Positions 1-9,944 of a stretch of DNA of 64,000 nt are shown piece after piece. Each line of letters begins with the position of its first letter. The stretch's first letter is position 1. The notes beneath the pieces were generated by a model. The model was not told where the DNA came from and did not search any database. It saw only the letters and a list, made by a program, of their open reading frames with translations. The DNA is from Pseudomonadota bacterium (GTDB taxonomy: Bacteria > Pseudomonadota > Gammaproteobacteria > QQUJ01), in NCBI GenBank assembly GCA_008501635.1, contig QQUJ01000018.1, forward strand, positions 152,001 through 216,000, read 5' to 3'. Both the position numbers and the translations under genes were made by a program.

Positions 1-1
1 G

Positions 2-58
2 GAGACCGGCGAGGCCGGTTTGGAAGCCGTCTACTTCACCAGTTTCGTGATGCAATAA
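2..58 (+). CDS. fliL: FliL C-terminus (partial, 5' end outside window)
   Basis: Only the last 18 codons are visible, reading to a TAA at 56-58. The tail ends in a VYFTSFVMQ-like strand, the usual C-terminal signature of FliL, the inner-membrane protein that sits around the stator next to the MS ring. It lies 2 bases before the fliM start, which matches the standard fliL-fliM order. Assignment rests on this short tail plus context. Confidence 0.8.
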   Translation, partial: ETGEAGLEAVYFTSFVMQ

Positions 59-60
59 CC

Positions 61-1041
61 ATGTCCACCGACCTGCTCAGCCAAGACGAAATCGACGCCC
101 TGTTGCACGGGGTGTCGGATGGCGATGTCGAGACCGAAGGCGACCAGGGCCTGGCCCCGGGCGAAGCACGGGCCTACGACTTCACCAGCCAGGACCGCAT
201 CGTGCGTGGACGCATGCCGACGCTGGAGATGATCAATGAGCGCTTCGCCCGTCATTTCCGCGTGAGCCTGTTCAACATGCTGCGGCGTACTCCGGAGATC
301 TCTGTGGGTGGGGTGCAGATGCTGAAGTTCAGCGAGTATGTACACAGCCTCTACGTGCCCACCAGCCTCAATCTGCACCATATCAAACCGCTGCGCGGGA
401 CGGCCCTTTGCGTGGTCGATCCCAAGCTGGTCTTCACGGTGGTCGACAACTTCTTCGGCGGAAGCGGTCAGTTTCACACCAAGATCGAAGGTCGTGAGTT
501 CACCTCGACGGAGATGCGCGTGGTGCGCATGCTGTTGGAAGATGTGTTCAAGGATCTCAAAGAGGCGTGGTCACCGGTGATGCCGGTGACCTTCGAGTAT
601 CTCAACTCCGAGGTCAATCCCCACTTCGCCAATATCGTCAGCCCCACCGAGGTGGTGGTGGTCAACACCTTTCACATCGAGCTGGAGGGCGGCGGTGGCG
701 ATCTCCATCTCACCATGCCCTATTCGATGATCGAACCCATTCGGGATGTGCTCGACGCGGGTATCCAGAGCGATCGCTCCGATATCGATGAGCGCTGGAT
801 ACGCGCGATGCGTGAGCAGACCAAGGAGGCCAATGTGCATCTGAGCAGCGTTCTGGCCACGACGACGGTCAGCCTGCGTGAACTGGTGGAGGCTAAACCC
901 GGTGACGTTATTCCGATCGAGTTGCCGGAACACGTAGTGCTCTATGCCGAAGATACCCCGGTGTTTCTCGGACGCTACGGTGTCCACAACGGTTCACACG
1001 CGATCCAGATTGATCGACGTGTGGAACGCCCCGATGGGTGA
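61..1041 (+). CDS. fliM: Flagellar motor switch protein FliM
   Basis: 326 residues, the usual FliM length. The N-terminus (residues about 5-16, LSQDEIDALLHG) is the conserved EIDALL helix that binds phospho-CheY. The middle is the CheC-like domain that contacts FliG, and the C-terminal third is a SpoA domain that joins FliN. FliM forms the C ring at the cytoplasmic base of the motor and, with FliG and FliN, sets rotation direction. It is the first whole gene of the fliMNOPQR-flhBA run. No missing key segment is seen. Confidence 0.97.
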   Translation: MSTDLLSQDEIDALLHGVSDGDVETEGDQGLAPGEARAYDFTSQDRIVRGRMPTLEMINERFARHFRVSLFNMLRRTPEISVGGVQMLKFSEYVHSLYVPTSLNLHHIKPLRGTALCVVDPKLVFTVVDNFFGGSGQFHTKIEGREFTSTEMRVVRMLLEDVFKDLKEAWSPVMPVTFEYLNSEVNPHFANIVSPTEVVVVNTFHIELEGGGGDLHLTMPYSMIEPIRDVLDAGIQSDRSDIDERWIRAMREQTKEANVHLSSVLATTTVSLRELVEAKPGDVIPIELPEHVVLYAEDTPVFLGRYGVHNGSHAIQIDRRVERPDG

Positions 1042-1066
1042 TCGTTGATTTGCCTGGAGAGTAACG

Positions 1067-1492
1067 ATGAGTGACGACGCGACTGAAGAATCTGGCAACG
1101 CGACGGATGAGTGGGCCGAGGCGATGGCGGAGCAGGCCATCGAGGACGCAGCGCCGGCCGCCGGCAAGAAGTCGGTCGAGCGTGCCCAATTTCAAGACCT
1201 GCAACCCGCGCTGAAAGGGCCGGGAGGCAAGGAGGTCAATCTGGACGTGGTGATGGATATTCCGGTGACGTTGGCGATGGAGATCGGGCGCACCAAGATC
1301 AGTATCCGCAATTTGTTGCAACTCAATCAGGGATCCGTCGTGGAGCTCGATCGCCTGGCCGGTGAACCCATGGACGTGCTGGTCAACGGGACTCTGATAG
1401 CTCACGGAGAGGTGGTGGTGGTGAACGAAAAGTTTGGCATCCGACTGACCGACGTGGTGAGTCCATCCGAGCGCGTCAAGCGCCTTACTTAA
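1067..1492 (+). CDS. fliN: Flagellar motor switch protein FliN
   Basis: 141 residues. The first ~60 residues are acidic and alanine-rich, a variable extension. The C-terminal ~80 residues are a SpoA domain (from about VNLDVVMDIPVTLAMEIG to the VSPSERVKRL end), the core of FliN. FliN tetramers form the lower C ring with FliM and act as a docking site for export substrates with FliH. It lies 25 bases after fliM with a plausible ribosome site (GGAGAG) before the ATG. Confidence 0.96.
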   Translation: MSDDATEESGNATDEWAEAMAEQAIEDAAPAAGKKSVERAQFQDLQPALKGPGGKEVNLDVVMDIPVTLAMEIGRTKISIRNLLQLNQGSVVELDRLAGEPMDVLVNGTLIAHGEVVVVNEKFGIRLTDVVSPSERVKRLT

Positions 1493-1510
1493 CACACTAG
1501 GTTCAAGCTG

Positions 1511-1996
1511 ATGATGAGTCAGTCCCAGGTACTGAGGGATCTGTTTGTGCCCAAAAAATGGACGGTGCGGCTGGCGGCGCTCACGGCGGCGGTGACGCAC
1601 AACCTGTTTGCGGCCGAGTCCACAACCGGACGCGGTGCCGGTTTGCCCAGCGATCCACTGGCGACCACCAGTCTGGTGCAATTGATGGCGGGGTTGATTC
1701 TGGTGCTGGCGCTGATTGGCGTCAGTGCGTGGTTGTTGCGTCGTTTCAATCGCTTTCAGAGCGCGGCGGGCGGGCAGATGAAAATCCTCGGCGGCCTGTC
1801 GATGGGCACCCGCGAGCGGGTGGTGCTGTTGCAGGTGGGCAAGCAGCAACTATTGCTCGGTGTGGCGCCTGGACGGGTGCAGACCCTCCACGTGCTCGAT
1901 GATCCGGTCGAGGTGTCTCCGGTCGGCGGTGCGGAGGGCGGCGGCGGTTTCGCGCAACGCCTGCAGACCGCAATGCGCCAAAGGAGCGGTTCATGA
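1511..1996 (+). CDS. fliO: Flagellar biosynthesis protein FliO
   Basis: 161 residues. An N-terminal hydrophobic stretch (about residues 18-35) could be a signal segment, and a clear transmembrane helix follows at about 58-78, then a short cytoplasmic domain (FliO/MopB type, [27 protein letters not shown]). FliO assists assembly of the FliP ring of the flagellar export gate and is poorly conserved, so context matters. Two adjacent ATGs (1511 and 1514) make the exact start ambiguous. Its end overlaps the fliP start by 4 bases, implying translational coupling. Confidence 0.9.
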   Translation: MMSQSQVLRDLFVPKKWTVRLAALTAAVTHNLFAAESTTGRGAGLPSDPLATTSLVQLMAGLILVLALIGVSAWLLRRFNRFQSAAGGQMKILGGLSMGTRERVVLLQVGKQQLLLGVAPGRVQTLHVLDDPVEVSPVGGAEGGGGFAQRLQTAMRQRSGS

Positions 1997-2730
1997 TGCG
2001 CGCGTTCTGCCTGCTGCTTCTATTGTTGTCGAGCACTGAGGTTGCCGCTGCTCCCGCATTCCCTGCTTTCGTTGTGACGCCTGGCGAGGGCGGGCAGCAG
2101 ACTTACGGTGTCAGTATTCAGGTGCTGATGTTGATGACCGCGCTGACGCTACTGCCAGCGGCGGTGCTGATGATGACGTCATTTACTCGCATCATCATTG
2201 TGCTGTCGATTCTGCGCCAGGCGTTGGGCACCATGCAGACGCCGTCCAACCAGATTCTGATCGGCCTCTCGCTGTTTCTCAGTTTTTTCGTGATGGTGCC
2301 GGTGTTCGATCGTGCCTACAACGACGCGCTGGGACCCTATCTCAACGAAGAGATTGCCCCACAAGAGGCGTTGCAGCGTGCGGCCAAACCGTTTCGCGAG
2401 TTTATGTTCGGCCAAACACGCGAGAGTGACATTGCACTGTTCACGCGCATCTCGGGGCGTGAAGAGTTCGCCAGCCAGGATGACGTGCCCTTCAGCCTGT
2501 TAGTGCCTTCGTTCGTCACCAGTGAATTGAAGACCGCGTTTCAGATCGGATTTCTGATTTTCATTCCGTTTTTGATTATTGACCTGGTAGTGGCAAGCGT
2601 TTTGATGTCCATGGGCATGATGATGCTCTCGCCGATGCTCGTCTCGCTGCCGTTCAAGATCATGTTGTTTGTGGTGGTGGACGGCTGGGCACTGGTGATG
2701 GGCACCCTGGCATCGAGCTTTTTTGTCTGA
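1993..2730 (+). CDS. fliP: Flagellar export gate protein FliP
   Basis: 245 residues with a cleavable-looking N-terminal signal (residues about 1-20, ending AAA), then the FliP core: a first membrane helix pair containing [18 protein letters not shown], a periplasmic loop and two C-terminal helices ending LASSFFV. These match FliP, five copies of which form the pore of the flagellar type III export gate. It overlaps fliO by ATGA. Confidence 0.97.
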   Translation: MMRAFCLLLLLLSSTEVAAAPAFPAFVVTPGEGGQQTYGVSIQVLMLMTALTLLPAAVLMMTSFTRIIIVLSILRQALGTMQTPSNQILIGLSLFLSFFVMVPVFDRAYNDALGPYLNEEIAPQEALQRAAKPFREFMFGQTRESDIALFTRISGREEFASQDDVPFSLLVPSFVTSELKTAFQIGFLIFIPFLIIDLVVASVLMSMGMMMLSPMLVSLPFKIMLFVVVDGWALVMGTLASSFFV

Positions 2731-2753
2731 CCTGACGACGGCAGGAGCAAACA

Positions 2754-3023
2754 GTGGATGCGGATCTGGTTATTACGATAGGACAACAGGCGATGAAGGT
2801 GATGGTGCTGCTCGCTGCACCGTTGCTGCTTTCCGCGCTGCTTGTCGGATTGCTCGTCGGCATGTTGCAGGCAGCGACACAGATCAATGAGATGACACTC
2901 AGCTTCATTCCCAAACTGATGGTATTGGTGGCGGTGCTTGCGATTGCAGGACCGTGGATGTTGGGGGTGATCGTCGATTACACCCAGGATCTGATCGAGA
3001 GTTTACCGGTGTTGGTGGGTTAG
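2754..3023 (+). CDS. fliQ: Flagellar export gate protein FliQ
   Basis: 89 residues, standard size, two transmembrane helices (about 15-40 and 52-75) and the conserved LLVGLLVGMLQAATQINEMTLSF stretch between them. It starts with GTG, preceded by GGCAGGAG. FliQ wraps around the FliP/FliR ring in the export gate. It lies between fliP and fliR as in most bacteria. Confidence 0.96.
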   Translation: MDADLVITIGQQAMKVMVLLAAPLLLSALLVGLLVGMLQAATQINEMTLSFIPKLMVLVAVLAIAGPWMLGVIVDYTQDLIESLPVLVG

Positions 3024-3036
3024 GAAGCCGAAGCCG

Positions 3037-3816
3037 ATGGTAATTTCAACCGACGAATTCGCAGGTTTTGTCACATTTGCATTGTGGCCGTTCCTGCGTG
3101 TGGCCGCGTTGATTGGAACGGCACCGGTATTCAGTTCCGACATGGTGCCGATGCGCATCCGTGTGGTGATGGCCCTGGCGGTGACCGCGATGGTGCTGCC
3201 GGTGTTGCCGCAAACGCCAAGCGCTGATCCCCTCAGCGCACAGGGGGTGCTGATCTCGGCGCAGCAAATCCTGATCGGTGTCGCCATGGGATTTGCACTG
3301 CGTCTGGTGTTCAGTGCACTCACGGTCGCCGGGCAGACGGTGGCCACCAGTATGGGTCTCGGGTTTGCCTCTACTATCGATCCGCAAAACGGTGTGCAAG
3401 TGCCGGTCGTGAGTCAACTCTACGTCATTCTCGCCACGCTGTTGTTTCTGGTGTTCAACGGCCATCTGATGTTGATCGAAATGGTGGCGCGGAGTTTTCA
3501 GTCGCTGCCGGTGGCGGTGGATGGCCTGACCCGCAACGGTCTTTGGGCACTGGTCAGCTGGGGCAGTGACATGTTCGCCGGCGCCATGCTGATCGCGATG
3601 CCGGTGGTGGCGTCGATTCTGTTGCTCAACATCTCGTTCGGCGTGATCACCCGAGCGGCGCCGCAGCTCAACATCTTTGCGGTCGGTTTCCCGCTCACGA
3701 TCATGATGGGATTCATCATTCTGTGGTTGACACTGCCAGGGATCGTCCCGCAGTTCGAACGGCTGCTGATGGATGGACTCGATATGACCGCGCGACTCGT
3801 GGGACCCGGAGAGTAG
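3037..3816 (+). CDS. fliR: Flagellar export gate protein FliR
   Basis: 259 residues with five to six hydrophobic helices. Typical FliR features include the early R(I/V)AALIGTAPVFS segment and the GLGFASTIDPQNGVQVPVVSQ loop. FliR completes the FliP5-FliQ4-FliR1 gate through which flagellar proteins are exported. It ends 3 bases before the flhB start. Confidence 0.96.
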   Translation: MVISTDEFAGFVTFALWPFLRVAALIGTAPVFSSDMVPMRIRVVMALAVTAMVLPVLPQTPSADPLSAQGVLISAQQILIGVAMGFALRLVFSALTVAGQTVATSMGLGFASTIDPQNGVQVPVVSQLYVILATLLFLVFNGHLMLIEMVARSFQSLPVAVDGLTRNGLWALVSWGSDMFAGAMLIAMPVVASILLLNISFGVITRAAPQLNIFAVGFPLTIMMGFIILWLTLPGIVPQFERLLMDGLDMTARLVGPGE

Positions 3817-3819
3817 ACC

Positions 3820-4947
3820 ATGGCCGACGAAGACAACAGTCAGGAAAAAACCGAACAACCTACTCCCAAACGCCTGAAAGAGGCGCGGGACAAAGGGCAG
3901 ATCGCGCGCTCGCGGGAACTCAACACCATGGCCATGATGCTGGTCTCGGCCGCTGCGCTGTTGCTGTTGGGCCCCAATCTGGTAGGGCAACTGGGTGAGC
4001 TGATGAGCGATGGTCTGCGCATCGAGCGTGCTCAGGCGTTCGATCTCGCGGCGATGCTGGAGGTGCCGGCCGAGATGGTGGGCCGGGCTCTGGAGCTGCT
4101 GATGCCGCTGTTTCTCTTCCTGGTGGTCGTCGCAATCCTGGCGCCTTTGGCGCTCGGTGGCTGGGCGTTCAGCCCGCAGTCGATTGCACCGAAACTTGAG
4201 CGCATCAGCCCGCTGAAAGGGATCAAGCGGGTCTTCTCCTCGCGCGGTCTGATGGAGATGATCAAGGCACTCGCCAAATTCGCCCTGGTGGCCAGTGTCG
4301 CCGTGGGATTGCTCTGGAACCTGGCCGACGATTTCCTCGGTCTCGGGCAGGAGCCGCTGCGTCAGGGCATGGCCCACATGGGCAGCCTGTTAGGCTGGTC
4401 GTTCTTGTTGTTGTCCGCGACCACGATTCTGATCGCGGCGATCGATGTGCCGTTTCAGCTCTGGTATCACCACAAACAGCTGCGCATGACCCGCCAGGAA
4501 ATCAAGGACGAGATGAAAGAGACCGAGGGGCGTCCCGAGGTCAAAGGCAAGATCCGCAACCTGCAGCGCGAAATCGCCCAGCGGCGCATGATGGCCGAAG
4601 TGCCCAAGGCCGATGTGGTGATCACCAATCCCACGCATTTCGCCGTGGCGCTGCGTTACGACCAGGATCGGATGCGCGCCCCGCGGGTGGTGGCCAAGGG
4701 CCGGGATCTCATTGCGCAGCAGATCCGTACCATCGCGCTCGATTCCGGTGTCTACATCCTGTCGGCACCGCCGCTGGCGCGTGCCCTCTACCACACCACC
4801 GAAATCGATCAGGAGGTTCCCTCCGAGCTCTATCTGGCGGTGGCGCAGGTGCTGGCCTATGTCTATCAGCTGCGCATCGTGCGCCGCGAGGGCGGCAAAG
4901 CGCCCGATCAGCCGACGGACCTGCCGGTTCCCGATCAATACCACTAG
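3820..4947 (+). CDS. flhB: Flagellar export switch protein FlhB
   Basis: 375 residues. The N-terminus (EKTEQPTPKRLKEARDKGQ) is the family hallmark. Four transmembrane helices follow, then a cytoplasmic domain with the self-cleaving NPTH motif at residues 270-273 (DVVITNPTHFAVAL), which cleaves between N and P to switch export from rod/hook proteins to filament proteins. It is placed between fliR and flhA, as expected. Confidence 0.97.
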   Translation: MADEDNSQEKTEQPTPKRLKEARDKGQIARSRELNTMAMMLVSAAALLLLGPNLVGQLGELMSDGLRIERAQAFDLAAMLEVPAEMVGRALELLMPLFLFLVVVAILAPLALGGWAFSPQSIAPKLERISPLKGIKRVFSSRGLMEMIKALAKFALVASVAVGLLWNLADDFLGLGQEPLRQGMAHMGSLLGWSFLLLSATTILIAAIDVPFQLWYHHKQLRMTRQEIKDEMKETEGRPEVKGKIRNLQREIAQRRMMAEVPKADVVITNPTHFAVALRYDQDRMRAPRVVAKGRDLIAQQIRTIALDSGVYILSAPPLARALYHTTEIDQEVPSELYLAVAQVLAYVYQLRIVRREGGKAPDQPTDLPVPDQYH

Positions 4948-4971
4948 GAATGCGAGAAGAGGAAGAACGAG

Positions 4972-7074
4972 ATGGCCGCAGTTCCCAGTAATCTCAACCT
5001 TCGTGGCCTGCTGAGCACGGGTCTTGGGGCACCGCTGCTGCTGGTGATGATGCTGGCGATGGTGGTGCTGCCACTGCCGCCAATCGCCCTCGACATACTT
5101 TTTACTTTTAACATCTCCTTCGCACTGGTGGTGCTGCTGGTCGGTATCTATGCGCAGCGCCCGCTCGACTTTCCCATCTTTCCCACTGTGCTGCTGATTG
5201 CCACGCTGCTGCGATTGGCGTTGAACGTCGCTTCCACCCGCGTGGTTCTGTTGCGCGGGCACACCGGCACTGACGCCGCGGGCCGTGTGATCGAGGCCTT
5301 CGGAGAATTCGTGGTGGGTGGCAACTACGCGGTGGGCCTTGTGGTCTTTGTCATCCTGGTCATCATCAATTTTGTGGTCGTGACCAAAGGTGCCGGCCGT
5401 GTTTCAGAAGTAAGTGCCCGGTTTACCCTGGATGCGATGCCGGGCAAGCAGATGGCGATCGATGCCGATCTCAACGCCGGTCTGATCACCCAGGATGAGG
5501 CGCGCACGCGACGCTCCGAAGTCGCTCAGGAGGCGGATTTCTACGGCGCCATGGACGGTGCTTCCAAATTCGTGCGCGGTGATGCTGTCGCCGGTATTCT
5601 GATTCTCTTCATCAACATTATTGGCGGGCTGGCTATTGGTATCGTCCAGCACGGCTTGCCCTTCAGTGATGCGCTGCGTGTCTATACGCTGCTCACCATC
5701 GGCGATGGCCTGGTGGCGCAGATACCCTCCCTGGTGCTTTCAACCTCCGCGGCGATCATGGTGACCCGTGTTTCTACCGCGCAGGACATGGGGCAGCAGT
5801 TCATCAACCAGCTGTTCGGCAATCCCCGTGCCCTGACGGTGACGGCTGGCGTGATCGGACTGCTGGGACTGATCCCCGGCATGCCCAACGTGGCCTTTCT
5901 GGTGCTCGCCGGGATCTCCGGTGGCATGGCCTATTACATTGCGCAGCGCAACCGGTTGGCGCCAGAGGCAGGGGAAGAGGAAGAGGAGGTGGCCCCTGTC
6001 GAGACCGCACCGCGTGAGCTCTCCTGGGAAGATGTGCAACCGGTCGACCCTGTCGGGCTGGAAGTGGGCTATCGCCTGATCCCCTTGGTGGATCGCAACC
6101 AGGGCGGGGAGCTCATGAACCGCATCAAGGGGGTGCGCAAGAAGCTTACGCAGGAGCTGGGGTTTCTGGTCCAGCCGGTTCACATCCGCGACAACCTGGA
6201 CTTGGCGCCCAACGGCTACCGTCTCTCGATCAACGGTGTGACCGCCGGTATGGGAGAGGTTTATACCGATCGTGAGTTGGCCATCAATCCTGGTCAGGTG
6301 TTTGGCTCGGTACCAGGGCTGGCTACCAAGGACCCCGCATTCGGGCTCGAAGCGGTGTGGATTGAGCCGGCCCATCGCGAGCAGGCGCAAACCGCCGGCT
6401 ACACGGTGGTCGATGCATCGACGGTCGTCGCGACGCACCTCAGCGAATTGGTAAAACAGCATGCGCAGGAGTTGCTCGGCCATGAAGAGGTCCAGCAGTT
6501 GCTCGATATCCTGGCGCGTGCCGCGCCCAAACTGGTGGAGGATTTGACACCCAAGACCCTGTCATTGGGCGCGGTGCTCAAGGTGTTGCAGAACCTGCTG
6601 GCCGAGGGGGTCGCCATCCGTGATATTCGCACCATCGCCGAAACTTTGGCGGCGACCGGTGCCAGGAGTCAGGACCCCGACGTTTTGACGGCCCATGTGC
6701 GTACCTCGCTGGGTCGTTCAATCGTTCAGCAACTCGTTGGTCCAACAGGAGAAATTCCCGTTATCACGCTGGATCCTCAGCTGGAACGCTTATTGCACCA
6801 GTCTTTGCAGTCCCCCGAAGAGGGGGGAATCGGGTTGGAGCCGAGCTTGGCTGAACGCTTGCACAACAGTCTTCGGGAAGCGGTGGAGCGCCAGGAGATG
6901 GCCGGTCATCCGGCACTCCTGCTGGTCGCCGCACCGATCCGCCTCTGGCTGGCGCGTTTCCTGCGGCCGACGATACCGGGGCTTGCGGTGCTCGCTTATA
7001 CCGAGCTGCCGGATAACCGGCAGATCCGGGTAGTCGCGAACGTCGGGCAACCCGCGGCATTGGAACGGGCGTAG
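4972..7074 (+). CDS. flhA: Flagellar export protein FlhA
   Basis: 700 residues, the normal length. The first ~330 residues hold eight predicted membrane helices with the conserved FHIPEP-type cytoplasmic loop (VVTKGAGRVSEVSARFTLDAMPGKQMAIDADL). An acidic linker (EAGEEEEEV, about residue 330) leads to the soluble domain that forms the nonameric ring and docks chaperone-substrate complexes. FlhA also couples export to the proton gradient. It is followed after 36 bases by flhF. Confidence 0.97.
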   Translation: MAAVPSNLNLRGLLSTGLGAPLLLVMMLAMVVLPLPPIALDILFTFNISFALVVLLVGIYAQRPLDFPIFPTVLLIATLLRLALNVASTRVVLLRGHTGTDAAGRVIEAFGEFVVGGNYAVGLVVFVILVIINFVVVTKGAGRVSEVSARFTLDAMPGKQMAIDADLNAGLITQDEARTRRSEVAQEADFYGAMDGASKFVRGDAVAGILILFINIIGGLAIGIVQHGLPFSDALRVYTLLTIGDGLVAQIPSLVLSTSAAIMVTRVSTAQDMGQQFINQLFGNPRALTVTAGVIGLLGLIPGMPNVAFLVLAGISGGMAYYIAQRNRLAPEAGEEEEEVAPVETAPRELSWEDVQPVDPVGLEVGYRLIPLVDRNQGGELMNRIKGVRKKLTQELGFLVQPVHIRDNLDLAPNGYRLSINGVTAGMGEVYTDRELAINPGQVFGSVPGLATKDPAFGLEAVWIEPAHREQAQTAGYTVVDASTVVATHLSELVKQHAQELLGHEEVQQLLDILARAAPKLVEDLTPKTLSLGAVLKVLQNLLAEGVAIRDIRTIAETLAATGARSQDPDVLTAHVRTSLGRSIVQQLVGPTGEIPVITLDPQLERLLHQSLQSPEEGGIGLEPSLAERLHNSLREAVERQEMAGHPALLLVAAPIRLWLARFLRPTIPGLAVLAYTELPDNRQIRVVANVGQPAALERA

Positions 7075-7110
7075 TGGGTGATTGGGAATAAATACCAATA
7101 GGGTCCATAC

Positions 7111-8322
7111 ATGAAGATCAAACGTTATTTCGCACCGGACATACGCACCGCTATTCGGCAGGTGCGCGAGCAACAGGGGCCGGATGCCGTGATTCTCTCC
7201 AACAAGGCCGTGGAAGGCGGGGTGGAGATCGTCGCCGCAGTTGATTACGACGAACAGACCGTGCTGCAACAGGCGCGTTCCGTGGAAGTCGACAGGGTGC
7301 GGCGGCAGGACGAGCCGGTTGCGGAAAAGTCCTTCGAGGAGTTGCCGGAGCGGCCCAGGCCCGCCGAGAGCATCTGGTCGCAGGAACCAGTGCTGACCGA
7401 GATGCGGCGCGAACTCAATTCGATGCGCGATCTGCTGGAGAATCAACTCTCGGGATTGGCGTGGGGCGACATGGTTCGCAATCAGCCGCTGCGCGCCACG
7501 CTGCTGCGACGCCTGGTCAATATGGGTGTGAGTTCACGACTCGCAAAAAGCATCGCGGACAAGACCGGATCGGCGGGTGATCAGGATCAACTGTGGCGCA
7601 AGGCGTTGGGGCTGCTGGCGCATGCCGTGCCGGTCGCCGAAGACGATATCCTCGCGCAAGGCGGCATCGTCGCTTTGGTGGGACCGACCGGTGTCGGCAA
7701 AACCACTATGGTCGCCAAATTGGCGGCACGCTTTTGTCTGCGCCACGGGCGCCGACAGGTCGCCTTGATTACCACCGACAACTATCGGGTCGGCGCCCAC
7801 GAGCAGTTGCGCACCTACGGGCGTATTCTCGATGTGCCGGTGCGTGTGATCGAGGAGGGCGAGAATCTGGGGTCGGTGCTGGAGCACTACGCCGATCGCC
7901 GGCTGATACTGATCGACACGGCGGGGATGGGGCAGCGCGATGCCCGGTTGAACCAGCATCTGGCGCAGCTGCAGGACGAATTTCTGCCGATCAGGCGCTA
8001 CCTGGTTCTTTCGGCCACTACCCATCGCACCGGTCTGGCGGAGATCGTGCGCCGCTTCGGCAAGATGCCATTGCACGGTTGCATGCTGACCAAGGTCGAC
8101 GAGGCCACCCGTCTCGGGGGTGCGCTATCGGTTCTGATAGAGCAGCAATTGCCGGTAGCCTATGTGGGAGATGGCCAGCGTGTACCGGAGGATCTGGCGC
8201 CCGCAAGGGCCCATAATTTGGTTAGTATGGCGGTCTCCATGGCATTGCAGGGGGATAGCGTACCGGCAGAGACGGCCTCGGCCCCCGGCTTAGGGAGTGC
8301 GGTAGCCAATGGCGAGCGGTAA
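7111..8322 (+). CDS. flhF: Flagellar SRP-family GTPase FlhF
   Basis: 403 residues. The N-terminal ~90 residues are the basic B region seen in FlhF; an N domain and the SRP-type GTPase domain follow. Walker A GPTGVGKTT starts at residue 191, with later DTAG and TKVDEATR motifs. FlhF places the flagellum at the cell pole and helps recruit early FliF. It overlaps flhG by 14 bases. Possession of flhF and flhG together is diagnostic for polar flagellation. Confidence 0.96.
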   Translation: MKIKRYFAPDIRTAIRQVREQQGPDAVILSNKAVEGGVEIVAAVDYDEQTVLQQARSVEVDRVRRQDEPVAEKSFEELPERPRPAESIWSQEPVLTEMRRELNSMRDLLENQLSGLAWGDMVRNQPLRATLLRRLVNMGVSSRLAKSIADKTGSAGDQDQLWRKALGLLAHAVPVAEDDILAQGGIVALVGPTGVGKTTMVAKLAARFCLRHGRRQVALITTDNYRVGAHEQLRTYGRILDVPVRVIEEGENLGSVLEHYADRRLILIDTAGMGQRDARLNQHLAQLQDEFLPIRRYLVLSATTHRTGLAEIVRRFGKMPLHGCMLTKVDEATRLGGALSVLIEQQLPVAYVGDGQRVPEDLAPARAHNLVSMAVSMALQGDSVPAETASAPGLGSAVANGER

Positions 8323-9193
8323 GGACAACAATGATCAGGCCGCGGGCCTGCGGCGCATGAAAAATCCTGGCCCGGTGCAGGTCATCGCGGTGACCAGCGG
8401 CAAAGGCGGTGTGGGCAAGACCAACGTCTCGGTGAATCTGGCCATATCTCTGGCGCAGTTGGGGCGGCAGGTGATGCTGCTGGATGCCGATCTAGGCCTC
8501 GCCAATGTCGATGTGTTGCTGGGGCTGCATCCGAAGCTCAACTTATCGCATGTGATGAAGGGTGAGTGTTCGCTGGATGAGGTTATCCTGGAGGGCCCCC
8601 ACGGGGTGCGCATTGTGCCGGCTTCGTCGGGGATCAAGGGTATGGCCGAAATGAGTCCGGCGGAACACGCCGGGGTGGTAAGAGCGTTCAGCGAGGTCGG
8701 CGGCCATATCGATACGTTGATTGTCGATACCGCCGCGGGAATCTCCGATTCGGTGATCTCTTTCAGCCGTGCCTCGCAGGAGGTGTTGGTGGTGGTGTGT
8801 GATGAACCGGCCTCGATCACCGATGCCTATGCCTTGATCAAGCTGTTGAGCCGCGAACATGGGCAGCATCGGTTCCGGGTATTGGCTAATATGACGCACT
8901 CGCCCAGTGAGGGTAAGGAATTGTTCACAAAAATCACCCGTGTCACCGACCGTTTTCTTGAAGTGACGCTTGATTATATGGGTGCGATACCCCATGACAG
9001 CTATGTGCGCAAGGCGGTCCAGCGCCAGCGTGCGGTGGTCGACGCCTATCCGGCCTGCAAGGCATCGCAGGCATTCAAGCAAATGGCCCAGGTGGCCGAT
9101 AAGTGGCCGAAGACCAAAGCCGCAGACGGCCACCTGCGGTTCTTTTTTGAGCGCATGCTGCAAGTGGGCGCGACCGAATGGCAGGCAGTCTGA
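8309..9193 (+). CDS. flhG: Flagellar number regulator FlhG (FleN), MinD-like ATPase
   Basis: 294 residues with a deviant Walker A (SGKGGVGKTNVSVNLA, about residues 30-45), a MinD/ParA-type switch region (DTAAG) and a C-terminal amphipathic stretch. It limits flagellar number, acting with FlhF and, in Pseudomonas and Vibrio, by restraining the FleQ/FlrA activator. It starts inside the end of flhF and its TGA is shared with the downstream fliA ATG. Confidence 0.95.
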   Translation: MASGKDNNDQAAGLRRMKNPGPVQVIAVTSGKGGVGKTNVSVNLAISLAQLGRQVMLLDADLGLANVDVLLGLHPKLNLSHVMKGECSLDEVILEGPHGVRIVPASSGIKGMAEMSPAEHAGVVRAFSEVGGHIDTLIVDTAAGISDSVISFSRASQEVLVVVCDEPASITDAYALIKLLSREHGQHRFRVLANMTHSPSEGKELFTKITRVTDRFLEVTLDYMGAIPHDSYVRKAVQRQRAVVDAYPACKASQAFKQMAQVADKWPKTKAADGHLRFFFERMLQVGATEWQAV

Positions 9194-9927
9194 TGAAGGG
9201 CGTGGCCGGATACACCGCACAACAGGAACAGTCGCGTGCCGAACTGGTCGAGCGCCACGCATCGCTGGTAAAGCGGATCGCCTGTCACCTGCACAGCCGA
9301 CTGCCGCCCAGCGTGCAACTGGAAGATCTGGTTCAGGCGGGCGTGATCGGTTTGCTGGAGGCGGCACGCAACTACGACGCCACGCAGGGTGCGAGTTTCG
9401 CAACCTACGCGGGCATTCGCATTCGCGGTGCGATGCTCGATGAGATACGGCGCTTGGATTGGACGCCGCGCTCGGTGCACCGTAAGGTGCGCATGGTCGC
9501 CGAAGCCGTCCATCGTATTGAGAATGAAAACGGACGCGATGCGCGCGATGGCGAAGTCGCCGAGCTGCTGGGGATTTCGCTCGACGAATACCATCAGATT
9601 CTGCAGGATGCCAGCTCCGCGCGCATCTTCAGCGTCGAAGATGTGGGGATTGATGGCGAATTGCCTTTTGCGGAGGGCGCCGGGCAGGGTCTGGATCCAC
9701 TGGCGAATCTGCAGAACGATGATTTCCGGCAGGGATTGGCGGAGGCGATCAGCGAATTGCCGGAGCGTGAACGGCTGGTGGTTTCACTTTATTATGACGA
9801 AGAGTTGAATTTGCGTGAGATAGGGGAAGTGCTGGGTGTCACGGAATCACGCGTCTGCCAGATTCATGGCCGAGCCATGGTTCGATTGCGCGCCCGGATG
9901 CGCGATTGGTTGGACGGGGAGGAGTGA
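9193..9927 (+). CDS. fliA: Flagellar sigma factor FliA (sigma-28)
   Basis: About 244 residues from the ATG at 9193, which overlaps the flhG stop as TGATG; an ATG at 9178 would add five residues and cannot be excluded. Regions 2 (VKRIACHLHSRLPPSVQLEDLVQAG), 3 and 4 (ELPERERLVVSLYYDEELNLREIGEVLGVTESRV) of a type-3 sigma-70 factor are intact. It should direct late flagellar and chemotaxis genes. A close match to its promoter consensus lies inside this same cluster upstream of cheA (11,174-11,200). No flgM gene is seen in the window. Confidence 0.96.
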   Translation: MKGVAGYTAQQEQSRAELVERHASLVKRIACHLHSRLPPSVQLEDLVQAGVIGLLEAARNYDATQGASFATYAGIRIRGAMLDEIRRLDWTPRSVHRKVRMVAEAVHRIENENGRDARDGEVAELLGISLDEYHQILQDASSARIFSVEDVGIDGELPFAEGAGQGLDPLANLQNDDFRQGLAEAISELPERERLVVSLYYDEELNLREIGEVLGVTESRVCQIHGRAMVRLRARMRDWLDGEE

Positions 9928-9944
9928 TTTTGGCGGCGAGGGAG

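Noticed and set aside
3046-4377. 443-codon open frame on the minus strand
   Set aside because: Runs antisense to fliR and flhB, is rich in His, Gln and Arg, and has no recognisable domain; a high-GC shadow frame.
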